Shown: piece after piece, positions 56,462 to 64,000 of the stretch
Position numbering within the stretch: position 1 is the first letter of the stretch
How the letters are laid out: every line of letters begins with the position of its first letter
Assembly: GCF_002916655.1 (NCBI RefSeq)
Contig: NZ_PPSM01000036.1
Location: 1-64,000 of the forward strand
DNA length: 64,000 nucleotides
From: Novosphingobium sp. HII-3
GTDB lineage: Bacteria; Pseudomonadota; Alphaproteobacteria; Sphingomonadales; Sphingomonadaceae
Direction of reading: 5' to 3'
Position numbers and translations under genes: made by a program
The notes under the pieces: model-generated
The model's database searches: none
Seen by the model: only the letters and a program-made list of their open reading frames with translations
What the model was told of the DNA's origin: nothing

Positions 56462-56626
56462 TCAGGCTGCGAGTGGAAGCCGCTTGGCTTCGACTTCTAC
56501 TGGAGTCGGAGAAGCGGCCGGTCCCGTGTTCGTCGACAGGGCGTGGATGTCGGACCCTGCGATGTAGCGTTCAGCGAGCACGACGTCGCGGCGGTAGGCG
56601 AAATAAAGTGAAATCAGCGAAAACAT
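56462..56626 (-). CDS. Possible 54-residue protein
   Basis: ATG 56626 to stop 56462 encodes a 54-residue product with a hydrophobic, aromatic start (FSLISLYFAYRRDVVLAERY) that resembles small alphaproteobacterial proteins of the FAYRRD type, then a Ser/Pro/Ala tail. The Shine-Dalgarno is weak. A perfect palindrome lies 26 bases upstream of the start. The longer frame to 56890 is rejected because it would cover the ccrM regulatory region. Confidence 0.35.
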   Translation of the reverse strand: MFSLISLYFAYRRDVVLAERYIAGSDIHALSTNTGPAASPTPVEVEAKRLPLAA

Positions 56627-56651
56627 GGCAAACTCACACGTAAGGGGTTGT

Positions 56652-56666
56652 TGCTGCATTGCAGCA
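56652..56666. promoter_or_regulatory. 15-base palindrome TGCTGCA-T-TGCAGCA
   Basis: An exact inverted repeat with 7-base arms around one central base, within the 529-base rnhB-ccrM gap. The arms are too close to form an RNA hairpin loop, so a dimeric protein binding site is more likely than a terminator. It is 26 bases upstream of the possible 54-residue gene and about 310 bases upstream of ccrM. Confidence 0.35.
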
Positions 56667-56774
56667 TGCAGCCCCATTTGGCGGTGCAGAGTTGTTGCGG
56701 CAAATGCATGGTTCCGCAGTGCAGTTGCCAAAGGTGCAATGGTTTGAGACGACTGGCGGGGCTCATCAAAAAAG

Positions 56775-58107
<1,333 letters not shown>

Positions 58108-58203
58108 TGAGCCATCGCGCTGGGAACTCCGTGCCCGGGTCAATCGGGTCAATCATGACGTCGATGCTGTTCGATATTGTTCCGCTCCCGGCAGGCGCCT
58201 GAG

Positions 58204-59319
58204 ATGACACGCAAGATCTACATCCGCCCGATCGGCATGGCCGAGAGCCCTCAGAGCGAGGACGGGGAGGCAATCCGTTTAGCCGGTACGATGGTCTGGG
58301 CCAATCGCTTCGCCATCATCGTGCGGGATGGACGGCGCACGATCTCCCGGTCCCGCGTATCGTCCGCCGAAATGCCCCAGGCGCTGGTGGCGCTGCCGGA
58401 TGATCTTGGAGCATCGGCGGAGAGGCAATGGGCTAACCTGCGCAGGGTTCACGGTCCTCTCCAATGTGGCACACGCGTCATTCGCTTCGAGCAGCCGCAG
58501 GTCATGGGCATCCTGAACATGACACCGGACAGCTTCTCCGACGGAGGCAAGTTCCTCGACGACGCGGCAAATGCCTCGGCTCACGCCTCAGCCATGCTCG
58601 AAAGCGGCGCGGCGATCATCGATGTTGGCGGCGAGTCCACTCGGCCGGGGGCTGCCGCGGTCTGGGAAGGGGATGAGTTCAAGCGGGTGATCCCCATGGT
58701 GGAACGTCTTGCCGCCATGGGTGCGGCGATAAGCGTGGACACCCGCCGCCCCGCCGTGATGCAGGCATCGCTCGCTGCGGGAGCGCACATTCTCAACGAT
58801 GTGTCGGCCTTGCGATACGATCCAAGAAGTTTGGAACTGGCCGCGGCGGCTGCTGCACCTGTGGTGCTGATGCACGCTCCCGGTCCGGGAGACGATCTTC
58901 ACACCGGCGGCGACTTCGACGATGTTGCGCTTGATGTGTTCGACTGGCTTGCCGCCCGGCGCGATGCGTGCCTCGCCGCCGGCGTACCGGGTGATCGCAT
59001 CCTCCTTGACCCCGGGTTCGGCTTTGGCCTGACGCTGGCGCAGAATCTGGCGCTGTTCAATGCCCTCCCTCTCTTCCACGCGCTCGGTCATCCGCTTCTC
59101 GTCGGCGTCAGCCGCAAGCGAATGATCGGTGCTCTGTCGAATGAGGCCCCCGCGCATGAGCGGCTTGGTGGATCCTTGGCTCTTGCCGTCAAGGCCATGG
59201 ATGCAGGGGCGCATGTCCTCAGAGTGCATGATGTCCGGGAGACAATACAGGCTGTCCAGGTTTGGCGCGGTCTGCGGGATGCGGCTCTGACGGATTTCTC
59301 CTGCACACCCGATGCGTAA
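58204..59319 (+). CDS. folP: Dihydropteroate synthase with an N-terminal extension
   Basis: 371 residues from ATG 58204. Joins p-aminobenzoate to the pterin diphosphate in folate synthesis; the sulfonamide target. The core begins near residue 100: QVMGILNMTPDSFSDGG, then AAIIDVGGESTRPGA, HILNDVSALR, VVLMHAPG and LLVGVSRKRMIG. The first 95 residues (IYIRPIGMAESPQSEDGEAIRL ...) are extra compared with E. coli FolP (282) and are common in sphingomonads. No folK follows. Confidence 0.93.
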   Translation: MTRKIYIRPIGMAESPQSEDGEAIRLAGTMVWANRFAIIVRDGRRTISRSRVSSAEMPQALVALPDDLGASAERQWANLRRVHGPLQCGTRVIRFEQPQVMGILNMTPDSFSDGGKFLDDAANASAHASAMLESGAAIIDVGGESTRPGAAAVWEGDEFKRVIPMVERLAAMGAAISVDTRRPAVMQASLAAGAHILNDVSALRYDPRSLELAAAAAAPVVLMHAPGPGDDLHTGGDFDDVALDVFDWLAARRDACLAAGVPGDRILLDPGFGFGLTLAQNLALFNALPLFHALGHPLLVGVSRKRMIGALSNEAPAHERLGGSLALAVKAMDAGAHVLRVHDVRETIQAVQVWRGLRDAALTDFSCTPDA

Positions 59320-59506
59320 GCTTGCGCCTCGATGAACCCAGGGTTTCTGCGGGATGAACGAGCGGCTCATGAAAGCGCGCCCGTGTCAAATTGCCGCATT
59401 CGGGGCTCCTTTCGTCACGTCAGTTGACGCAAAACGCCCTTATCCCCGTTTCACTTCTGAGCGAGGCAATTCCGCTTCGCATGGAAAGCAGAAAAGGGGT
59501 TAACCC

Positions 59507-59863
59507 ATGAAGCAGACCACCATTCTTCGCGCCGCCGCGCTGGCCCTTGCCGTTGCACCTGTAACCGCCATCGCCGTTGTCCCGACCATGTATGAGGAGA
59601 CGGCGGCCCGGGCTGAGGAGGATCGTATCATTCGATCGCCCATCGGCGGGATCGAGGGCAAGCACTGGTTCAACTATCGGGCCAATGTGAACGAGACTCA
59701 GAAGGAACTCTCGTCCGACCTTCGCCACGCCAGCGACATCGAGGATCAGCGGGACGCCTGGGAGGAATACGGCACCGAACTGCGCCACGAACGCGGAACG
59801 TACGTAAAGGCGATGGCGAAGCGTGGTTATCGCGTGCCAACTGTTTACATCGAAAATCTCTAA
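59507..59863 (+). CDS. Small secreted protein, hypothetical
   Basis: 118 residues with a signal peptide (TTILRAAALALAVAPVTAIAVVP). The mature part is charged and helical: an Asp/Glu/Arg-rich segment (SSDLRHASDIEDQRDAWEEYGTELRHERGTYVKAMAKRGYR) that looks like a coiled coil or stress-type periplasmic helix. No family recognised. A start with AGAAAAGGGG upstream. It stands alone between folP and the NtrC-like regulator. Confidence 0.75.
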   Translation: MKQTTILRAAALALAVAPVTAIAVVPTMYEETAARAEEDRIIRSPIGGIEGKHWFNYRANVNETQKELSSDLRHASDIEDQRDAWEEYGTELRHERGTYVKAMAKRGYRVPTVYIENL

Positions 59864-59883
59864 ACCAACAACCCGCAACTGCG

Positions 59884-59918
59884 TTGCCGGGCTGCTCACG
59901 CGGTCCGGCAATTGCCTT
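59884..59918 (+). terminator. Possible terminator after the small secreted protein
   Basis: TTGCCGG (59884-59890) and CCGGCAA (59905-59911) pair perfectly around a 14-base loop and are followed by TTGCCTTT. The tail is T-rich but interrupted, and the large loop weakens the stem. Confidence 0.35.
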
Positions 59919-59941
59919 TCGACTCTACCCAAGCAGCAGCT

Positions 59942-61360
59942 TCAGGCAGCGTTGTCGATCCCCAGTTCAGAGAGCTTGCGATAAAGCGTGGATCGACCAA
60001 TGCCCAGGCGCCGGGCCACCTCCGTCATTCTGCCGCGGTAAAGGCCAATGGCCAGCCGGATTACATCCGCTTCGATTTCCTCCAGCGGCCGCAGATGACC
60101 ATCCGGCGTGTAGAGCATCACGCCGGCACTTTCGGGCATCGCAGGGGCTGTGGATAAGGTTGTGCCCAAGATGTTCACAAGCTGGGGGAAATCTTCGGAC
60201 GTCAGGGCGTCCCCCTCGCAGAACACAGCTGCGCGGAACAGAACGGTCTGTAACTGGCGTACATTGCCGGGCCAGTCGTAAGCGGCCAGCAGAGAGAGGG
60301 CGCCGTCAGTGATGCCAAGCTCGCGCAGACCCGGCTGTTCACCGATCCGCGCCAGGAAGAAACGGGCAAGGGCAGGGATGTCTCCGGTTCGTTCCCGCAA
60401 AGGCGGCAGCGTCACTTTCGTCGGTGAGAGAGCGGCGAGCAGTTCCGGATCGAAGTGGCCCTGGTCCGCCAGGTCCGCCAGCGGCAGGTTGCTGGCGGTG
60501 ATAAGGCGCACGTCAACGCGGAAGGAGTGGCGCGCACCGATCGGGCGGCAGTCCCCTTTCTTCACCGCTTCAAGCAAGCGCTCCTGCACGGCGGGAGGAA
60601 GGCGGTCGATCTCATCCAGCGCCAGGGTAGCGCCGTCGCAGTGTTGGAGTGCGCCGACCTGGCGATCGAACGCGCCGGGGAATGCGCCTTTCTCATGGCC
60701 GAAAAGAACCGATTCTATCGAGTTCGCAGGAACCCCTTCAATGTTGATGATCCGAAGCGGCATGCGGGCACGCGGGGATGCCGCATGCATGGCCCGGATC
60801 AGCATCTCCTTGCCTGATCCGCTTTCCCCTTCGATGAGAACAGGCGCGTGCCCCCGGGCGGCTTTCGCCGCCACCGCCAGAGCCTTGCGGAAGTTGGGCG
60901 CGGCGCCGATCATCGATTCGAAATCGGGGTTCGACGGCATCTTCTCGGTTAACGGCGCCAGCTCGTCACGAGGTGCTTCCTGCGTCGTGGCCGAACGCAG
61001 GGCGTGCATCAGGCGATCAGGAGCGACCGGCTTTACGAGATAGTCGGTCGCGCCCGCACGCATGGCCTCGACGGCAAGCACGGGGGAGGTGCTCGTCGTC
61101 AGCATCAGGATCGGCAGGGCCGGCCGGCGGGACTTGAGCTCCGAGATCAGCGCGCAGGCCTCGTCACCCGGCACCCCCTGGTCAAGGATGATGGCCGAGA
61201 GCTGCATGCCCTGCCGCGTACCGAGAGTGGCGATCGCGGTTTCGGCATCGCGCACGATGAGCGTCCGCCATCCTTCGCGAGATGCCAGCGCGGAGATAAG
61301 GCGGCTTTGCGCGGGTTCATCGTCGATGAGCATGAGGAGGCGCTGATCAAGATCCGCCAT
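59942..61360 (-). CDS. NtrC-family response regulator with GAFPGA in place of the sigma-54 GAFTGA motif
   Basis: 472 residues. A receiver domain (LLMLIDDEPAQSRLI; Asp in SAIILDQGVPGDEAC; Lys in DYLVKPV) precedes an AAA+ domain with Walker A IEGESGSGKEMLIRAMH, Walker B TLALDEIDRLP and R-finger region, and a Fis-type helix-turn-helix (LGIGRSTLYRKLSELGI). The loop that touches sigma-54 reads HEKGAFPGAFDRQ, with Pro for the usual Thr. This residue is critical for sigma-54 activation, so it may work with other sigma factors, as known for some NtrC and TyrR proteins. No sensor kinase is adjacent. Confidence 0.92.
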   Translation of the reverse strand: MADLDQRLLMLIDDEPAQSRLISALASREGWRTLIVRDAETAIATLGTRQGMQLSAIILDQGVPGDEACALISELKSRRPALPILMLTTSTSPVLAVEAMRAGATDYLVKPVAPDRLMHALRSATTQEAPRDELAPLTEKMPSNPDFESMIGAAPNFRKALAVAAKAARGHAPVLIEGESGSGKEMLIRAMHAASPRARMPLRIINIEGVPANSIESVLFGHEKGAFPGAFDRQVGALQHCDGATLALDEIDRLPPAVQERLLEAVKKGDCRPIGARHSFRVDVRLITASNLPLADLADQGHFDPELLAALSPTKVTLPPLRERTGDIPALARFFLARIGEQPGLRELGITDGALSLLAAYDWPGNVRQLQTVLFRAAVFCEGDALTSEDFPQLVNILGTTLSTAPAMPESAGVMLYTPDGHLRPLEEIEADVIRLAIGLYRGRMTEVARRLGIGRSTLYRKLSELGIDNAA

Positions 61361-61400
61361 GGGTGTCGCCGTTTCTACCGCCTCTGGTTACGAATGAGAC

Positions 61401-61435
61401 CACTTAAGGGAAATGGGTAAAGACGCTGTTAAGTG
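61401..61435. promoter_or_regulatory. Inverted repeat CACTTAA...TTAAGTG upstream of the NtrC-like regulator
   Basis: CACTTAA (61401-61407) and TTAAGTG (61429-61435) are exact 7-base inverted arms with a 21-base gap, in the 211-base region between the NtrC-like gene and the cytochrome oxidase subunit IV gene. Both arms contain TTAA, but their spacing does not fit a CtrA box. Function unknown; an autoregulatory operator is possible. Confidence 0.3.
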
Positions 61436-61571
61436 CCGGCCTGTCGGTTGGTGTGCTGGACCCGGCGGTGTGGATGCTGCGTTTCCGCGATGTTCTCTCT
61501 TGGTGCTTGAGCGCATGTAATCGTAACGCTAAGGCTGCGGAACAGGTAAACAGTTTTGGGGTGAAGAGACA

Positions 61572-61697
61572 ATGGCGTCCGGACACGACATCAAGTCTGC
61601 AACGCAGACCTATAATGGCTTCGTGAAAGCTTCGACCTGGGGTGCTGCGATCACTGTCGTCATCGTCGCCATGGTCGTGGGCATCATCGCCTCCTGA
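61572..61697 (+). CDS. aa3-type cytochrome c oxidase subunit IV (small)
   Basis: 41 residues encoded from ATG 61572 to TGA 61697. The sequence ASGHDIKSATQTYNGFVKAS followed by TWGAAITVVIVAMVVGIIAS matches the tiny single-helix subunit IV (PF07835-type) of alphaproteobacterial aa3 oxidases: a polar N-terminal part with the QTYxGFxK signature and one transmembrane helix. The other oxidase subunits are not in the window. It is expressed alone between the NtrC-like gene and dgt. Confidence 0.9.
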   Translation: MASGHDIKSATQTYNGFVKASTWGAAITVVIVAMVVGIIAS

Positions 61698-61806
61698 GGC
61701 TCATCCGTTTCGGCCCCGGCCCTGTGGCGGTGCTCTTGTGCGGTGACAGTTCAACCCGCTAGGGCGAGGCAAGCAGTTACCATTCGCCTTCGCGGAGCCC
61801 GCGCGC

Positions 61807-62979
61807 TTGACCTTCATACATGCCTTGGCCCCTTACGCCTCCAACCCCGCCCGCACTCGTGGGCGGGAGTTCTCCATCGAGAACGGCCTGCCTCGTGGCG
61901 AAAGAAGCCCGTACCAGCGGGATCGGGACCGGATCATCCATTCGATCGCCTTCCGCCGCTTGCGTTACAAGACCCAGGTCTTTGTGGCGCCGGACGGGGA
62001 TCACTACAGGGTCCGGCTGACGCACAGCCTTGAGGTGGCACAGATCGCGCGCGTGATCGCACGCATCCTCCACCTCGATGAAGATCTTACAGAAGCTTTG
62101 GCTCTGGCCCACGACATCGGGCACCCGCCCTTCGGGCATGCCGGAGAGGACGCGCTGAACGCGGCGCTGCACAAGGCGGGCGGTTTCGACCATAACGCTC
62201 ACACACTGCGCACGTTGATGCGCCTCGACAGTCCGTATTGCGAGCACGATGGCCTGAACCTGACCTGGGAGACATTGGAAGGGCTTGCCAAACACAATGG
62301 GCCGGTCCTTCAGCCGACTTGGGCGCTGGCCGAACTGGACGCTGCCTACAACTTGGACTTGGGAACGCACGCGTCGCTTGAGGCTCAGGTTGCCGCTCTC
62401 TCGGATGATATCGCTTACGACAATCACGATATCGATGACGGGCTGCGAGCTGGATTCCTCGAACTGGAAGAGGTTCTCGCTCAACCTTTCGTTCGGGATC
62501 ACTGGAAAGAGGTGGAGCGGCGTTATCCCAACGCTCCGCTGGACCGCCAGCTTGCCGAACTGATCCGCACGCAGATCGGTGTCATGGTGAACGATCTTGT
62601 GGCGCAGACGCGCGACAACCTCGTCGGGATCAAAAGCGTCGATGATGTACGTGCGGCGGGGAGGGCGCTCGTGGCTTTTTCGCCGGAAATGGCCGAGGCC
62701 GAACGAACCTTCAAGCGGTTCATGTATGATCGTCTGTACCATCACCCGGAGCAACTGGAGACGGCGCGCCGCGCACGGGCGCTGCTGGCGGAACTCTATT
62801 CTGCCTATTCTCAGGAGACGGTTCTGATGGAAGACAGCTGGATCGATACCATGCCGCGCTTCGAACCGGCCCGCAGTCGCCACATAGCGGATTACATCGC
62901 CGGCATGACCGATCGTTTCGCCATCGCGCGCCATGCCGAGATCTACGGGCGCACGACCGAAGGCCTGAGCAACGTCTGA
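61807..62979 (+). CDS. dgt: Deoxyguanosinetriphosphate triphosphohydrolase-like protein (HD domain)
   Basis: 390 residues from TTG 61807 (GGAG 9 bases upstream). It cleaves dNTPs to nucleoside and triphosphate and helps set nucleotide pools. The HD metal site is visible: RLTHSLEVAQIARVIA, LALAHDIGHPPFGHAGE and DDIAYDNHDIDDG. RDRDRIIHSIAFRRLRYKTQVF is the N-terminal signature. This is the shorter class (about 390 residues versus 505 in E. coli Dgt), usual outside enterics. 5 bases before the next gene. Confidence 0.93.
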   Translation: MTFIHALAPYASNPARTRGREFSIENGLPRGERSPYQRDRDRIIHSIAFRRLRYKTQVFVAPDGDHYRVRLTHSLEVAQIARVIARILHLDEDLTEALALAHDIGHPPFGHAGEDALNAALHKAGGFDHNAHTLRTLMRLDSPYCEHDGLNLTWETLEGLAKHNGPVLQPTWALAELDAAYNLDLGTHASLEAQVAALSDDIAYDNHDIDDGLRAGFLELEEVLAQPFVRDHWKEVERRYPNAPLDRQLAELIRTQIGVMVNDLVAQTRDNLVGIKSVDDVRAAGRALVAFSPEMAEAERTFKRFMYDRLYHHPEQLETARRARALLAELYSAYSQETVLMEDSWIDTMPRFEPARSRHIADYIAGMTDRFAIARHAEIYGRTTEGLSNV

Positions 62980-62984
62980 TAGTG

Positions 62985-63659
62985 ATGAATTCGAAGCTAC
63001 GTCGCATCTGCCTGGTCGGCGCGACCGGACTGGTTGGTTCAGCCATCATGCAGCATTGCACAGGGCGCGATGACGTTCACGTGGTGGGGGTCGGGCGCAG
63101 GCGCAGCGAAACAGTTCCTCCTGGTGCCGAGTTCCTGGCAGGGGAGCCAATCGACTGGCCCAGCCTCATCCGCGAGTCCCGGGCCGACGTTCTTGTCTGC
63201 GCCTTGGGAACGACGATGAAGGCTGCGGGCAGCAGACCGCAGTTCCGAGCCATTGATCATGATCTCGTCCGGTACGTGGCTGAAGGTGCCGTGGCAGCCG
63301 GTATCACGCACATGATCGTCGTTTCATCGGTGGGCGCTGACCGACAAAGCCGCAGCTTTTACCTGCAGGTAAAGGGCGAGACGGAGGATGCACTTGCACG
63401 CTTGCCGTTGAAACGCCTCGACGTGCTGCGACCAAGCCTGCTTCGCGGTCGAAGAGGCCAGTCACGTCCGTTGGAGCGGCTGGGGCAATTGACGGCTCCT
63501 GCTGTCGGAGCGCTCCTGTTTCATGGGCCTCTGCGCCGCTATCGTTCCATCCGCGCATCCGATGTGGCGAAAGCGATTGTAAGTCTGGCCGAGCAACCCG
63601 TGGAAGGCAGGTTTGTTCACGAGTTTGACGCGATCGTGCAGGCGGCCAGCCGCAAATGA
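62985..63659 (+). CDS. NAD(P)-binding Rossmann-fold protein (NAD(P)H-binding / HTATIP2-like)
   Basis: 224 residues from ATG 62985 (GTG at 62982 also possible). RRICLVGATGLVGSAIMQHC has the GxxGxxG dinucleotide site; VLVCALGTTMKAAGS, VRYVAEGAVAAGITHMIVVSSVGAD and FYLQVKGETEDALARLPLKRLDVLRPSLLRG match the extended-SDR/HTATIP2-like group. No substrate is known. It follows dgt with 5 bases between, so it is probably co-transcribed. Confidence 0.88.
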   Translation: MNSKLRRICLVGATGLVGSAIMQHCTGRDDVHVVGVGRRRSETVPPGAEFLAGEPIDWPSLIRESRADVLVCALGTTMKAAGSRPQFRAIDHDLVRYVAEGAVAAGITHMIVVSSVGADRQSRSFYLQVKGETEDALARLPLKRLDVLRPSLLRGRRGQSRPLERLGQLTAPAVGALLFHGPLRRYRSIRASDVAKAIVSLAEQPVEGRFVHEFDAIVQAASRK

Positions 63660-63794
63660 AATCCGGCACCGCCGCCGACCCAGGCCGCCGGATCAACATC
63701 CTAAACCTCGTTTCAATCTTTATCGCCGACGGTTGCGCCATCGCAACGTTGACTTGCGCGAGGCGCTCACCCAAGGCTGTCGGCACTCGCTGAC
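63660..63794. other. Gap upstream of the riboswitch
   Basis: 135 bases without a convincing gene. It holds an imperfect hairpin (ATCCGGC at 63661, GCCGGAT at 63687) without a T-tail, and a TTGACT at 63749 that could be the -35 of the riboswitch promoter, though no clear -10 is seen 16-18 bases later. Confidence 0.4.
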
Positions 63795-64000
63795 ACGCGC
63801 GGGAGAGACCAGACCGATTCGTCGGGAAGGCGCCGAAGGAGCAACCGCCCCGGAATCTCTCAGGCAAAAGGACCGCGCAGCGTCGAAAGCGAGCCTCTGG
63901 AAAGTGCCCCGCTTCCATCCGATGCGTGGCCGCCGACGGTGTAACCCAACTCATCTCATCCGGGGTATGTTGGGGAAGCTCTCAGGTTTCCGTGACAGAG
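63795..64000 (+). promoter_or_regulatory. Tandem glycine riboswitch (second aptamer cut by the window edge)
   Basis: Aptamer 1 has GGGAGAG (63801), CGCCGAAGGAGCAA (63831) and AATCTCTCAGGCAAAAGGACC (63854), the standard glycine riboswitch core. Aptamer 2 shows CTCTGGAAAGTGCC (63895), CCGACGGTGTAACCC (63933) and GGGGAAGCTCTCAGG (63972), with its closing CAGAG (63996-64000) pairing with CTCTG (63895-63899). Such tandem aptamers sense glycine cooperatively and usually turn on gcvT or other glycine-cleavage or transport genes, which would lie just right of the window. Confidence 0.95.

Noticed and set aside
63304-63954. A 216-codon minus-strand ORF over the glycine riboswitch
   Set aside because: It is antisense to the Rossmann-fold gene and the riboswitch, both well supported.

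Overview
The window reads as a chromosomal segment of a sphingomonad (Alphaproteobacteria, Sphingomonadales; Novosphingobium/Sphingobium-like). This is an inference from high GC with strong third-position GC bias, a CcrM-type GANTC methyltransferase, the ChvG/ChvI-HprK-EIIA-HPr cluster beside pckA, the tiny aa3-type cytochrome oxidase subunit IV, a sphingomonad-style TonB-dependent receptor, and a short-form HisG. There is no transposase, integrase, phage gene or CRISPR array; almost all of it is core genome and densely packed.

Layout. 0.2-6.0 kb: tripartite RND efflux operon (adaptor, pump, outer-membrane channel; minus strand). 6.2-8.4 kb: infA-maf-RNase E/G-yacG followed by tRNA-Phe. 8.7-13.8 kb: a TonB-dependent receptor with a large insert carrying four cysteine motifs, then uvrC. 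13.9-16.9 kb: small membrane proteins, a JmjC/cupin-like protein and a BioF2-type acetyltransferase. 17-23 kb: hisG-hisD-nusB-thiL-hppA in one direction, with bolA upstream. 23-28 kb: a zinc-site J-domain protein, a membrane diguanylate cyclase, and a GST/DUF1428/GST/VOC cluster divergent from an HxlR-SCP2 regulator. 28-34 kb: cobS, truA, a cupin, fmt, recR, def, rmuC. 34-42 kb: trmH-like methylase, HPr, EIIA, RapZ, HprK, ChvG and ChvI, divergent from pckA. 42-48 kb: a DUF937-like protein, a DUF885 peptidase-like protein, an alpha/beta hydrolase, two cysteine desulfurases plus ferredoxin, and a PfpI/DJ-1 protein. 48-54.6 kb: parC, a membrane retropepsin, cca-nudix-DUF1285, and a GNAT. 54.6-59.3 kb: a PQQ-type sugar dehydrogenase back to back with rnhB, then ccrM and folP. 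59.5-64 kb: a small secreted protein, an NtrC-like regulator with a mutated sigma-54 loop, cytochrome oxidase subunit IV, dgt, an NAD(P)-binding protein, and a tandem glycine riboswitch cut by the right edge.

How genes work together: HprK, HPr and EIIA without sugar permeases, next to ChvG/ChvI, RapZ and pckA, form a regulatory (not transport) phosphotransfer module at a carbon/envelope control point. infA through tRNA-Phe is a translation/RNA-processing operon. The GST/VOC cluster with its divergent regulator looks like an inducible electrophile-detoxification unit. The most unusual items are the cysteine-repeat insert in the receptor, the seven GANTC sites packed upstream of ccrM, and the GAFPGA variant of the NtrC-like regulator. 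Several genes appear to use TTG starts supported by good Shine-Dalgarno sequences.
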